Assembly: GCA_900756495.1 (NCBI GenBank)
Contig: CAAEKI010000149.1
Span: forward strand, 1-13,000
Direction: 5' to 3'
DNA from: an uncultured Oscillospiraceae bacterium
GTDB lineage: Bacteria > Bacillota > Clostridia > Oscillospirales > Oscillospiraceae
DNA: 13,000 bases
The notes beneath the pieces are model-generated. The model saw only the letters and a program-made list of their open reading frames with translations. It did not search any database and was not told where the DNA came from. This document shows positions 1 to 7,409 of the stretch, piece by piece (position 1 is the first letter of the stretch; each line of letters opens with the position of its first letter). Position numbers and translations under genes: made by a program.

Positions 1-69
1 AGGGGCGGCGGAGCTTGCGGTTATTCATATATGGTATTGCGCCAAAGAGAGGGCAAAATCAGCGGAGAG

Positions 70-726
70 TCAAGAGGGGGCGGCGACGAGCACCTGGGCG
101 CGCTTGGCGGCCTCGGCTGCATTGACAGTATAGGCGTCGGCACCAATCTGTTCGGCAAAGGAGCGTGAAATAGGACCGCCGCCCACCATAACCCGAACGG
201 AATCACGCAGGCCCTCCTCCTTCAGCCGCTCGATTACCCGCCGCATGTTATCCATGGTAGTAGTCATGAGAGTAGACATGCACACCAGAGAGGCTCCGGT
301 TTCCCTCGTTTGGGAGACAAATTCCTCCACAGGAACATCGCGGCCCAGATCGATCACGTGAAACCCGGCGGTTTCCAGCATGATCTTAACCAGATTTTTG
401 CCGATATCGTGCGTGTCTCCCTCTACCACACCGATGACGGCGGTATGGGCGTTATCCTGGGAGATTGCCTTCAGATGGGGGCGCAGGATCTCCAGGCCAT
501 TGTACATGGCGTCGGAGCAGATGAGCAGCTCAGGGACAAAATACTCCTCTTCCTCATAGAGCTGACCGGCTTTTTCCATTCCCTTGGACAACCCCTGGGT
601 GATCCCGTCGTAAGCGTCATATCCCTCGTCTACATAGGTCTTGGCCGCGCTGACAACAGCTTCGTCCTCCATCTCCAAGACACAGCGATCCAACTCATGT
701 AGCAGTTCCTGTTTCCTGTCCGGCAT
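70..726 (-). CDS. Corrinoid protein (cobalamin-binding methyl carrier of a methyltransferase system)
   Basis: A 218-residue protein of the MtaC/MtbC/MttC type, which carries a methyl group on cobalamin between two methyltransferases in the cytoplasm. Residues about 5-88 form the helical cap typical of methionine-synthase-like B12 domains. Residues about 95-215 form the Rossmann-like B12-binding domain, with the base-off/His-on motif G-D-T-H-D-I-G (D104, H106, G109; H106 is the expected lower cobalt ligand), then S-T-L-M-T-T-T (151-157) and V-G-G-G (181-184). Length and motif order are normal for the family. The ATG at 726 is chosen over an in-frame ATG at 765 because GGAAGGAG lies about 10 bases before it. 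It overlaps the end of the preceding gene by 32 bases, so the two are probably translationally coupled. It is the only corrinoid protein in the window, so it should be the common partner of the UroD-family enzymes and the activase. Family assignment is strong; the substrate pathway is unknown. Confidence 0.94.
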   Translation of the reverse strand: MPDRKQELLHELDRCVLEMEDEAVVSAAKTYVDEGYDAYDGITQGLSKGMEKAGQLYEEEEYFVPELLICSDAMYNGLEILRPHLKAISQDNAHTAVIGVVEGDTHDIGKNLVKIMLETAGFHVIDLGRDVPVEEFVSQTRETGASLVCMSTLMTTTMDNMRRVIERLKEEGLRDSVRVMVGGGPISRSFAEQIGADAYTVNAAEAAKRAQVLVAAPS

Positions 727-1576
727 TGTTTTTACGCTCCTTCCATGTGATAAGGGCCAGTTCAACTCTGGGGCTGTCCACCAGATTCAGGCACCAGTGC
801 CCCACAAGGCGCTTCTCTCCCAGTGTACTCCGGTATGCCTCCAGTGCCTGGCCGTAAGTCCGGCACCCCAGCGGGGCGCGCCAATGCTCCAGGGTACAGC
901 TTTCGGTATCCAGGAGGCTCTGGGTCATCTTTCCGCAGAGGTGGACCACCGTACCCGGATTGTCTGTGCGCAGCCGCTCCAGCAGCCCCAGACAACATTC
1001 GCGATAGTGCCGCATAAAGGTGCGCTCCCCCAGAATATCCAGCGCGGCAACCGGATCTGCATAGGAGAGAATGACTGCGCCCCGGTTGGCGGCCATAGCG
1101 GCCCACTCCGCAGCCCAGGCCGCGGCACGGGCCAGAAGTGCGGAGCCCTCCGGCTTGCGCAGAACAGAAAAGAGCTTCGGCATGGGCAGAAGAGCCGCGA
1201 GTATTGTCAGAGGGCCGTCTACCTGAAAGATAACACGTTCACCCCCGGCGGACAGCAGGTCTACAGCCGAGAGCATGGCACGCATACGGGGGGAGAGTAC
1301 GGCAAAGGCAGGCACCTCCGAAGCGGAGGAGAAGGGAGGCTGTCCGGCCATTGCTCCCGTCACCGTCAGCACGGTTGGGGCCCCCAGGCCCTCGGCCGCC
1401 AGCGTGCTGCAAAATGGAAGCCGGACATATCCGCCCTGTCCGGCGGCAAGGGCTGCCGCCGCAATTTTATCAGGAGACAGGTGAAGCATCTCCGGCTGCG
1501 AGAGCCCCAGCAGATCTGTAATACCACCGGGAAGCTGAGGATGGTCCTGCCCGCTCTGGCAGATAAAACGTTCCAT
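695..1576 (-). CDS. Short UroD-family (MtaA/CmuA-like) protein A, C-terminally truncated
   Basis: A 293-residue protein with the uroporphyrinogen-decarboxylase fold used by cobamide methyltransferases. Visible family marks are F-Q-V-D-G-P-L-T (117-124), Y-A-D-P (172-175) followed by the I-L-G stretch, and H-L-C-G (212-215), which supplies the first two zinc ligands of an HxC...C site. The third ligand, in the other three copies a Cys 76-83 residues after the His just before a T-P-(L/I)-E-N stretch, is absent: this protein ends 81 residues after its His in a polar tail (KERKNNAGQETGTAT). C262 lies at the strand that in the paralogues reads G-N-V, so it is not an obvious substitute. The N-terminal part is also short. 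The ATG at 1576 follows GGAGGGG and starts 2 bases after the activase gene stops; an ATG 13 codons earlier lacks such a site. It may be a non-catalytic or specialised subunit, or a distinct subfamily. Function unassigned beyond the fold. Confidence 0.8.
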   Translation of the reverse strand: MERFICQSGQDHPQLPGGITDLLGLSQPEMLHLSPDKIAAAALAAGQGGYVRLPFCSTLAAEGLGAPTVLTVTGAMAGQPPFSSASEVPAFAVLSPRMRAMLSAVDLLSAGGERVIFQVDGPLTILAALLPMPKLFSVLRKPEGSALLARAAAWAAEWAAMAANRGAVILSYADPVAALDILGERTFMRHYRECCLGLLERLRTDNPGTVVHLCGKMTQSLLDTESCTLEHWRAPLGCRTYGQALEAYRSTLGEKRLVGHWCLNLVDSPRVELALITWKERKNNAGQETGTAT

Positions 1577-1578
1577 AC

Positions 1579-3183
1579 TCACGCCCCTCCAAATTGCAGG
1601 CACTTGGCAAAGCACCGCTCATACCCGGGTGAGGTAGACAACTCGATGTACGATATTTCCCCGGCGATCCGTCCGGCCCTTGCCCGCTCCTGGCGGGAGA
1701 GCAGGCACATGATGGCGCCTGATTTGGCGGCGTTACCCAAGTATGAGATTTTTCCAGCCAGGGCGGAGGGCAGGAGGCCCGCGCCAACCAGGCTCTCCGG
1801 AGCCAGATGCCGGCCAAATTGTCCAGCCACGAGAACACGGTCGATCTCTTCGGGCTGAATCTTGAGAGATTCCATCAGAGTCAGGCAGCCGGAGAGAATA
1901 GCGCCCTTGCACAGCTGAACCTGACGGATATCGTTCTGAGTCAGGAACAGCCCGTTTTCCTCAGAGAGCACAATACGCCGCTTTCCCGATCCGTCCGTGC
2001 CGGAGCACGGGTGGCTGGCGGAAATACGCCCGCTTTTCCCGATCAGTCCGCACTCCGCCGCCTGACTCACCGCGTCCAAGAGGCCGCTGCCGCACAACCC
2101 GCGGGGCGCGCCGCCGCCAATGACTCCAAGCACTGCCTGCGAACCGCGAAGCAGCACACGATCCACAGCGCCGGGGGCGGCCCGCATTCCGCAGCTGATG
2201 TTCATGCCCTCCAGCGCCGGCCCGGCCGCGCATGCACAGGCGGCCATCCGGCCTTTCCGGCTGAGGATCATTTCTCCATTGGTTCCGATGTCCAGAAAGA
2301 GGACGGTGTCCTCCGCTGCGTCCAGACGGGCGGCAAGAGCCCCGGCCACAATATCGCCGCCGATATAGGCAGAGACCGGGGGGGAGCACCAGACATGGGC
2401 CGCCGGATGGAGCTCTAAACCAAGCTCTGAAGCGGGTACCTCCCGGGCGCCGGTAAACGAGCAGCGGTATGGGGCGCGCCCCAGGGGTTCCAGCGGTTCC
2501 CGCAGCAATGCATGCAGCATTGTGGCATTGCCGCTGACAGCGACCTCAAAGATTGCCCGGGGAGAAACGCCCATCCTGAAGACACTCTCCTGAAGCGCAG
2601 AGACCAGAACACGCTGCAGCTCCGCCGCTCCGCACTCACGTTCTGCCGCATAGTGGATGCGGGACAGCACGTCCAGGCCGTAGGCCTTTTGAGGGTTGAG
2701 GAATCCATCCTCCCCGGCTGTCTCGCCGGTTTGCAAATCCAGCAGTGTGACCGCTATCGTCGTGGTGCCGATATCCACGGCCAGACCATAGACGCCGGAC
2801 GCATCTGGTTCTAAGACACGGTCTCCGCGCAGAACAGAGGTGCCGTGTGTTCCTTTCCGGCAGGAGACGGCCGGATCAAAAACAAAGGGCGGCAGAACTC
2901 CCTCGCCCAGTATGGCACTGGAGTCGGCGGACAGCAGACCCAGCGGATCCACCTCTACCGGCCCTTCCGGTACGGCCAGACAGGCCAGCCGGATTCCGCT
3001 GTGCAGTTCCTCAGAAGTGAGAAACGCCTTCTCTTCGGGTGTGACGGGACCGGCTTTTCCACGCAGCAGGCGTACCCTGCATTTCCCGCACAGCCCTTTG
3101 CCGTTGCACGGGCTCTCCAGAAGGATTCCGGCGCCCCGCAGCTGGTTGAGAATCGTATCACCGGTTCCCGTTATCTGCAGCAT
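1579..3183 (-). CDS. RACo-type corrinoid activation protein ([2Fe-2S] plus ASKHA/DUF4445 ATPase)
   Basis: A 534-residue protein of the reductive activator of corrinoid proteins family. It uses ATP to drive electron transfer to inactive Co(II) corrinoid and return it to Co(I). The N-terminal ferredoxin-like domain (about 1-80) has C26, C32, C35 and C68 in a Cx5Cx2C...C pattern for one [2Fe-2S] cluster. The large ASKHA part starts near residue 133 with V-D-I-G-T-T-T (137-143) and has a second phosphate loop, L-D-I-G-T-N-G-E (298-305). It also shows the family stretches A-A-G-P-A-L-E-G (319-326), G-L-C-G-S-G (362-367) and a G-x-F-G motif (454-457). At 534 residues it has a short linker compared with the roughly 630-residue Carboxydothermus RACo. 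The ATG at 3183 follows GGAGGAGG and overlaps the upstream gene by 26 bases. Its place between UroD-family genes and the corrinoid protein fits a dedicated repair enzyme. Its electron donor is not visible here. Confidence 0.92.
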   Translation of the reverse strand: MLQITGTGDTILNQLRGAGILLESPCNGKGLCGKCRVRLLRGKAGPVTPEEKAFLTSEELHSGIRLACLAVPEGPVEVDPLGLLSADSSAILGEGVLPPFVFDPAVSCRKGTHGTSVLRGDRVLEPDASGVYGLAVDIGTTTIAVTLLDLQTGETAGEDGFLNPQKAYGLDVLSRIHYAAERECGAAELQRVLVSALQESVFRMGVSPRAIFEVAVSGNATMLHALLREPLEPLGRAPYRCSFTGAREVPASELGLELHPAAHVWCSPPVSAYIGGDIVAGALAARLDAAEDTVLFLDIGTNGEMILSRKGRMAACACAAGPALEGMNISCGMRAAPGAVDRVLLRGSQAVLGVIGGGAPRGLCGSGLLDAVSQAAECGLIGKSGRISASHPCSGTDGSGKRRIVLSEENGLFLTQNDIRQVQLCKGAILSGCLTLMESLKIQPEEIDRVLVAGQFGRHLAPESLVGAGLLPSALAGKISYLGNAAKSGAIMCLLSRQERARAGRIAGEISYIELSTSPGYERCFAKCLQFGGA

Positions 3184-4213
3184 GGGCCTCCTCCTTCACA
3201 GTCTCCATCAATATCCGGATATTCTCCAGCGGGGTAGTGGTGCCCAGTCCACAGGCCGGGGCGAGAATATTCACGCCGCTCTTCAGACAGCCGCGGCAAA
3301 GTCCGCGTACTGTTTGGGGTGTCCCGCCCGCAAGGGCGAAGGTACTTACATTGCCCATCACCGCCTTGCCCGGCACGTTTTTGAGTACGTCGCGGATACT
3401 GACCACCGCATCAAAACTGATGGCATCGCACTCAAGCTGAGCGAGTTGAGGATAGATGGACTGAAGGCGGCCGCAGATATGGACGATGACGCCGCGGCAC
3501 AGGGGACGGAGGGCCCGGCAAAGCCGGTTGAGAGCGGGGAGAGCATACTCCTCAAAGAGCTTCGGACCCAGTATCTCCCCTGTCCCGCTGGGATCGGAGA
3601 TGGCAATAAACGATGCGCCGGACTCAATCTGGGCCTTACCAAATGCAATCAGGTTATCGGTGACAAACTCCATCAGGGCATGGGCGTTCTCACGCTTTTT
3701 GCGCAGGTCCTTATAAAAGCACGCCGCATCAGCCAGCGAGGAGGCCAGGCTGACGGGGCCGGTCAGACTGCCGGTAATGGCTGCGTCCGGATAGCGCTGC
3801 TCAATCATGGAGAGCGCCTCCAGTACGACCTTGGGCCGCCCGGCGGAGAGATCCATGTGCGGGAGGTCGCGCCAGCCGTCTACCGAGGAAATGGGATAGG
3901 ATGTGACACGGGGCTCGGTATAGCGGTCGCCCAAATCCACCTGGGCCCCCATGGACTCTGCCTCTACCGTCATACAAAAGGGGACGCCGATGTTGTCAAA
4001 GAGCTGATTTGTGTATACAGCGGCGGCCAGCTCTGCCATGACCGCCGGGCGGAGGTGGGCTTCCGGCCAGCAGACGCCGCAGAGGTCCATCAGCTGTGCG
4101 GTCAGCATATTCATCATCCCGCCGGGGCAGATACAGGGGCGGCGCGTTGACCTCTTCCCATGCAGAGATTCTTCCAAAAGATCGGCAGGGGTAAAACCGT
4201 TTTGCTGTCTCAT
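3158..4213 (-). CDS. UroD-family methylcobamide methyltransferase B (MtbA/MtaA-like)
   Basis: A 351-residue cytoplasmic methyltransferase of the MtbA/MtaA group. In methanogens this group moves the methyl group from a corrinoid protein to coenzyme M; bacterial relatives use other acceptors or donors. Key features are R-P-C-I-C-P-G-G-M-M-N (25-35), typical of this group, G-S-L-T-G-P (148-153), S-D-P-S-G (206-210), the zinc motif H-I-C-G (H245, C247) and the third ligand C321 in A-C-G-L-G-T-T-T-P-L-E-N. Length is normal. It starts 1 base after the stop of the preceding UroD-family gene, with GAGGAGGGG just upstream of the ATG. It belongs to a different subgroup from copies C and D, and it sits with the activase and the corrinoid protein rather than behind a transporter. 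I infer that it is the shared second methyltransferase of the core. Acceptor unknown: coenzyme M is unlikely in a Firmicute, and tetrahydrofolate or another thiol is possible. Confidence 0.88.
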   Translation of the reverse strand: MRQQNGFTPADLLEESLHGKRSTRRPCICPGGMMNMLTAQLMDLCGVCWPEAHLRPAVMAELAAAVYTNQLFDNIGVPFCMTVEAESMGAQVDLGDRYTEPRVTSYPISSVDGWRDLPHMDLSAGRPKVVLEALSMIEQRYPDAAITGSLTGPVSLASSLADAACFYKDLRKKRENAHALMEFVTDNLIAFGKAQIESGASFIAISDPSGTGEILGPKLFEEYALPALNRLCRALRPLCRGVIVHICGRLQSIYPQLAQLECDAISFDAVVSIRDVLKNVPGKAVMGNVSTFALAGGTPQTVRGLCRGCLKSGVNILAPACGLGTTTPLENIRILMETVKEEAHAADNGNR

Positions 4214-4214
4214 A

Positions 4215-5369
4215 CTAAACCAGCCCCTCCTCGATCAAGCCCCGACAGAGCTGTCCCTTTTTGGCACCCCGTCCATACCGGCGGGCGGCATACACATAGG
4301 CTCGAAGATTTTCTATCGGAGTGCCGACAGGAATCTGGCAGCCAACCGCCAACATGTATCCCATGGGGTTATCACTACACTTGATCAGGCACTGCTGCAC
4401 GGAATGTATTACATCGTCAATGGTGCCGTTTTTTAGCACATCCACAGGAGGTACATTTCCCAATATCATCATCCTGTCGCCTACGGCTTCTTTCAACTCC
4501 TGCAAATCCTCACAGTTATCTACAGAGAAAGAAGGCATGCCTAGATCGGATAAATAACTCCAAATAGGCTTTGTTTTTCCGCAGATATGTACACCTGGTA
4601 TCTTGCCCGTCAACCGTTTGAAGCCGGCAAGCAAGTCCTGTAAGTGGGGTACACAGAACTCCTGAAATTGCCGTTCACTGATTAAATACATAGAAGATAC
4701 CGGGTCAGAGAAGCTTGCGGTAGCAGGACCGAGTTCCTCAATGACAGCTTCCAGCCATTTAAGGCTGCAGTGTACGCTTAAATCCAGAAGTTCATGTACC
4801 TTTGCCTTGTTTTTGAGCATATCCCGCATCAGCAGCTCGGGCTTACGAATGGCGGCGGCGGTAGACAATGGGCCGACTACCCCTAGAGTAACAGGAAAGT
4901 TATTTCCACACTCCTTTTTGTACTGACGAACAAGAGCAGTTTTTTGGGATAGAAATTCGTTTGTTTTGGGGTCAAACTTGGTATACATCTCAGGAAGCAT
5001 GTCGTAGTCTGTCAAAACAAAGTCGGTCACATAATCAACACTATTTTCCGGGTATTTTATCGTAGAGCCCAATGCCGCTCCGATTCCCCGGAGCCCAATA
5101 GAGACCGTAGCGCTTTTGCCCTCGCCAAGTTCTGGATTAGTGCGGATGAATTCCAGTTCCGCGCGCCGCGCGTCAAAACTCTGATTATACTGCCTCACTG
5201 TATAGCCATACAGGGGAGCCGCCGTTTCCCCCAGTGTCAGGGCATATGGTACATGATCCACCTCATCCCCGTTGGCGTAAGCCGCCATACGCTCTGCATT
5301 GGTCATTTCCTCCGGGTACGCGCTCAGCCCCTCCATCAATGTTTTATAATCCATATCAATACGTCCCAT
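4215..5369 (-). CDS. UroD-family corrinoid methyltransferase C (partner of importer A)
   Basis: A protein of up to 384 residues with a UroD-type barrel. It has V-V-G-P-L-S-T (164-170), S-D-P-V-S-S (221-226), the zinc motif H-I-C-G (H261, C263), I-L-G-N-V (302-306) and the third ligand C344 in V-G-C-Q-I-P-V-G-T-P-I-E-N. All three zinc ligands are therefore present, and it should be an active methyltransferase rather than a heme-pathway decarboxylase. It resembles copy D, the last gene of the other importer cassette, more than copy B. I infer that it demethylates what importer A brings in. The start is uncertain: the ATG at 5369 has no ribosome site, and the ATG at 5354 has only a weak GGGACG before it. 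A 14-bp stem-loop ends about 9 bases before the first ATG. Base composition is AT-richer than copies B and D, like the rest of cassette A. Confidence 0.87.
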   Translation of the reverse strand: MGRIDMDYKTLMEGLSAYPEEMTNAERMAAYANGDEVDHVPYALTLGETAAPLYGYTVRQYNQSFDARRAELEFIRTNPELGEGKSATVSIGLRGIGAALGSTIKYPENSVDYVTDFVLTDYDMLPEMYTKFDPKTNEFLSQKTALVRQYKKECGNNFPVTLGVVGPLSTAAAIRKPELLMRDMLKNKAKVHELLDLSVHCSLKWLEAVIEELGPATASFSDPVSSMYLISERQFQEFCVPHLQDLLAGFKRLTGKIPGVHICGKTKPIWSYLSDLGMPSFSVDNCEDLQELKEAVGDRMMILGNVPPVDVLKNGTIDDVIHSVQQCLIKCSDNPMGYMLAVGCQIPVGTPIENLRAYVYAARRYGRGAKKGQLCRGLIEEGLV

Positions 5370-5378
5370 TTTATGATA

Positions 5379-5426
5379 AAGAAAAGGATACGCAAAGTAT
5401 AAGTGTCATTTTCGTATCCTCTTCTT
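5379..5426 (-). terminator. Stem-loop between permease A and methyltransferase C (partial terminator or attenuator)
   Basis: On the minus strand AAGAAGAGGATACG pairs with CGTATCCTTTTCTT over 14 bp with one G-U wobble and a 20-base loop. The 3' arm is T-rich (CCTTTTCTTTAT), as in an intrinsic terminator, although the loop is long. It starts 5 bases after the permease stop and ends just before the candidate starts of the next gene. It could lower read-through into methyltransferase C or protect the 3' end of the transporter mRNA. Confidence 0.5.
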
Positions 5427-5431
5427 CAAAA

Positions 5432-6193
5432 CTAATCGATCGTCCAATGCAACATGCGGTCTTTTAGTTTTTCAACGATTTGCATCACGATAACCATAAC
5501 CAGTGCCAGGAAAAGAAATCCGCTCCAAACGTGCTGGAACCGTCCTAAGTCAGAGTTAGCTTTTACGAAATAGCCCATGCCAAGCTTAGTTCCATACATC
5601 TCTGCAAACACAAGGCTGAGGAATGAACTTCTCAGAGCTGTGACAAAACCACCAGCCATGGAAGGAAACGCTGCCGGCAAAACGATTTTGATCAACCGCT
5701 TTGCGCCGGATACCCCAAGCACGGTCGCATTGTCCAAATATCGTTTATCAATGGTCATAATACCATTAATGGTGGCGAACAGCATGCTCCAGACGGTTCC
5801 CCAGACAACCAGAAACAGACCTGCTGCTCGTAGTGTTGGTGCCAGATGGATCGCAAAAGGTGAAAGCAGGATAACAGGGATCATGCTGACCGCATAGATG
5901 AACGGATGGATTGTTTTTCTGATCCTTTTGTTCAGCCCCATGGGAATACCCAGCGCCAACGCCAGAACTACACCAATGATTACACCGGGAATGAGCAGTT
6001 CAAAAGATGCCTTTAGGTTTGCCAACATATCGGGCCAGTGCTCCAGAAAGGACTGTCCGATGGTACCTACCTGTGGGAATATATATCGGTCCAGGAATTC
6101 CAAATCGGTGGCAATCTTATAGACTAGAAAGATACCCACAAAAATCAGTATCGTGCCAGTGTAATTTTTAAAAAAAGCTCTCAGCCTATTCAT
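5432..6193 (-). CDS. ABC transporter permease A (NitT/TauT family)
   Basis: A 253-residue inner-membrane permease of the SsuC/TauC/NrtB type, the membrane channel of an importer. About six hydrophobic segments are visible: near 12-28, 64-85, 98-115, 123-143, 181-199 and 224-241. The cytoplasmic EAA-type loop that contacts the ATPase is at about 155-185 (T-V-L-G-V-S-G-A-K-R-L...L-P-A-A-F-P). The segment M-T-I-D-K-R-Y-L (146-153) and the end H-W-T-I-D are closely matched by permease B. Length is normal. The start at 6193 lies 19 bases after the binding-protein stop, with AGGGG about 12 bases before the ATG. With the adjacent binding protein and ATPase it forms a complete importer. The family covers nitrate, sulfonates, taurine, aromatic acids and thiamine precursors, so the substrate cannot be named. 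Confidence 0.92.
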   Translation of the reverse strand: MNRLRAFFKNYTGTILIFVGIFLVYKIATDLEFLDRYIFPQVGTIGQSFLEHWPDMLANLKASFELLIPGVIIGVVLALALGIPMGLNKRIRKTIHPFIYAVSMIPVILLSPFAIHLAPTLRAAGLFLVVWGTVWSMLFATINGIMTIDKRYLDNATVLGVSGAKRLIKIVLPAAFPSMAGGFVTALRSSFLSLVFAEMYGTKLGMGYFVKANSDLGRFQHVWSGFLFLALVMVIVMQIVEKLKDRMLHWTID

Positions 6194-6212
6194 GACACTT
6201 TGTTTCCCCTAA

Positions 6213-7307
6213 CTACAGAATGTCAGAATTGACTTCGTTAAAGTACGCCACATAATAATCATAGTATTCGGGATTCTCATCGTAGTAGTCTTCATAAGCC
6301 GCATCTAACGCCGCTTTATAGATATCCGTCGTGAAATGCTCTTTCAGGTTCTGAATATCCGTGTTTTCTCCCAAGACCCCCAGACGGTCCAGGTAATCCC
6401 AAGCCCTGGAAGTAGCCTGCCAATGAGGATCCAGACGAATCATAAAATGATCATTCTTTATAAAACCCTCTACATATTCTTTAGTCAGCTCGGTCTGTGC
6501 TACGGTTACTTCAACTGCAAAGTCTTTATCGGTTTCCAGCACTTCCTGAGCGCGCATCCAGGCTTTCATCAGGCAGACCGCCGCATCCTGGTTCTCGTTG
6601 AGCCATTCTGTTGTTGAATAGACGCGGCAGCAGGAGTACTCAGGGAGCAAATCGCTGGCAAAGCACGCTGGGATCAGGCCCATCTCCGCAGCCTGGGTAT
6701 GCAGACCTGTGGTAGAAGGGCAATAATCCGCCTCACCCTTTCGTACTAGCTCCAAGTTGGACGTTACGTCCACAGACTGAACCCACTCAATATCATTGTA
6801 GGGGTCATAACCCAAATCCATTAAGGGGCCGGAAATGTAATAAGCAGCAGGAGAGCCGATAACACGTTTGCCGATGAGATCTTCCACGCTGCTGATTTCA
6901 CTGCCCTCTCGACCGATAACGGGCATACAGCCCTGCAACATATATCCACCGAAAATGGTAAATTCACTGCCATCCGCAATAGACTGTAATGGAACGGTTG
7001 TTCCGTATGTAGAAGCAACATCCACTTGGCCGGCGAGCAGTGCGGCGTTTGCGTCAACGGGATAGTGAGTAAAATAAAGTTCAACCTGAACACCCACGTC
7101 TTCATAGAAGCCCTTCTCCTCAGCGATGGCGTGCAGAATATGACCACTGTAAGGGGTGCAGGCTACACGGATGACAGGTGTTTCTTCTGGAGTATCGGCA
7201 TCAAAATTCTGTGAAGCCTCAGTTCCGGGGATCGTATCAGGCGACCCGGTACCACCAGTTGTCTTATCTTTTCCCGACAGACAGCCGGTAAGCAGCGATA
7301 TCACCAT
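6213..7307 (-). CDS. ABC transporter substrate-binding lipoprotein A (NMT1/TauA-like), signal peptide out of frame
   Basis: The open frame from the ATG at 7307 gives 364 residues of an NMT1/TauA/SsuA-type periplasmic-binding fold that captures ligand outside the membrane for permease A. It begins V-I-S-L-L-T-G-C, so the lipobox L-T-G-C is intact, but the positively charged front of the signal peptide is missing. That front (M-K-K-K-L-I-T-L-L-L-F-S-A) is encoded just upstream from the ATG at 7347, which has a good AAGGA site, but a run of ten A's shifts it one base out of frame. The ATG at 7307 has no ribosome site. Restored, the protein would have 377 residues with the lipid-bearing cysteine at 22. 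The body shares S-T-Y-G-T, an F-x-I-F-G-G-Y-M stretch and the vicinal-cysteine motif S-C-C-R (225-228) with binding protein B. The rest of the frame is uninterrupted and normal in length. It may be switched, made by slippage, or simply carry a sequence error. Confidence 0.88.
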   Translation of the reverse strand: MVISLLTGCLSGKDKTTGGTGSPDTIPGTEASQNFDADTPEETPVIRVACTPYSGHILHAIAEEKGFYEDVGVQVELYFTHYPVDANAALLAGQVDVASTYGTTVPLQSIADGSEFTIFGGYMLQGCMPVIGREGSEISSVEDLIGKRVIGSPAAYYISGPLMDLGYDPYNDIEWVQSVDVTSNLELVRKGEADYCPSTTGLHTQAAEMGLIPACFASDLLPEYSCCRVYSTTEWLNENQDAAVCLMKAWMRAQEVLETDKDFAVEVTVAQTELTKEYVEGFIKNDHFMIRLDPHWQATSRAWDYLDRLGVLGENTDIQNLKEHFTTDIYKAALDAAYEDYYDENPEYYDYYVAYFNEVNSDIL

Positions 7308-7347
7308 GGCAGAAAATAAAAGCAGAGTTATCAGTTTTTTTTTTCAT
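7308..7347 (-). other. Out-of-frame signal-peptide start with a ten-A tract (possible slippage or phase-variable site)
   Basis: The minus strand reads GAAGGAACT then ATG (7345-7347), followed by exactly ten A's (7335-7344) and then CTG-ATA-ACT. With nine A's the frame joins the binding-protein gene and gives a textbook lipoprotein leader. With ten, translation from this ATG gives a 27-residue peptide ending in TAA. The binding-protein frame itself has a TGA formed by the ATG's TG plus the first A of the run. Runs of nine or more A's are known sites of RNA-polymerase slippage and replication slippage. Confidence 0.8.
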
Positions 7348-7385
7348 AGTTCCTTCTCTCTTCCTTTTTATTTTTTATATAATCA

Positions 7386-7409
7386 GGCGGTGTGCTTAAT
7401 TGCACCGCC
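7386..7409 (-). repeat. Short GC-rich stem-loop at the ATPase A / binding protein A junction
   Basis: GGCGGTG pairs with CACCGCC over 7 bp around a 10-base loop. The hairpin overlaps the ATPase stop codon and lies about 40 bases before the binding-protein start. No T-run follows on the minus strand, so it is more likely an RNA-processing or stabilising hairpin, common before highly expressed binding-protein genes, than a terminator. Confidence 0.45.

Noticed and set aside
1..69. ATG at 26-28 on the minus strand as the start of a following gene
   Set aside because: Only nine codons fit before the window edge and there is no clear ribosome site, so it cannot be supported from this sequence.
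641..1858. Long plus-strand open frame of 405 codons
   Set aside because: It lies antisense to the short UroD gene and the end of the activase gene, has a low-complexity composition with no domain, and no ribosome site; it is a shadow of GC-rich coding sequence.
2840..4150. Long plus-strand open frame of 436 codons
   Set aside because: It is antisense to the activase and methyltransferase B genes, both of which have clear motifs and ribosome sites; the plus-strand protein has no recognisable fold.
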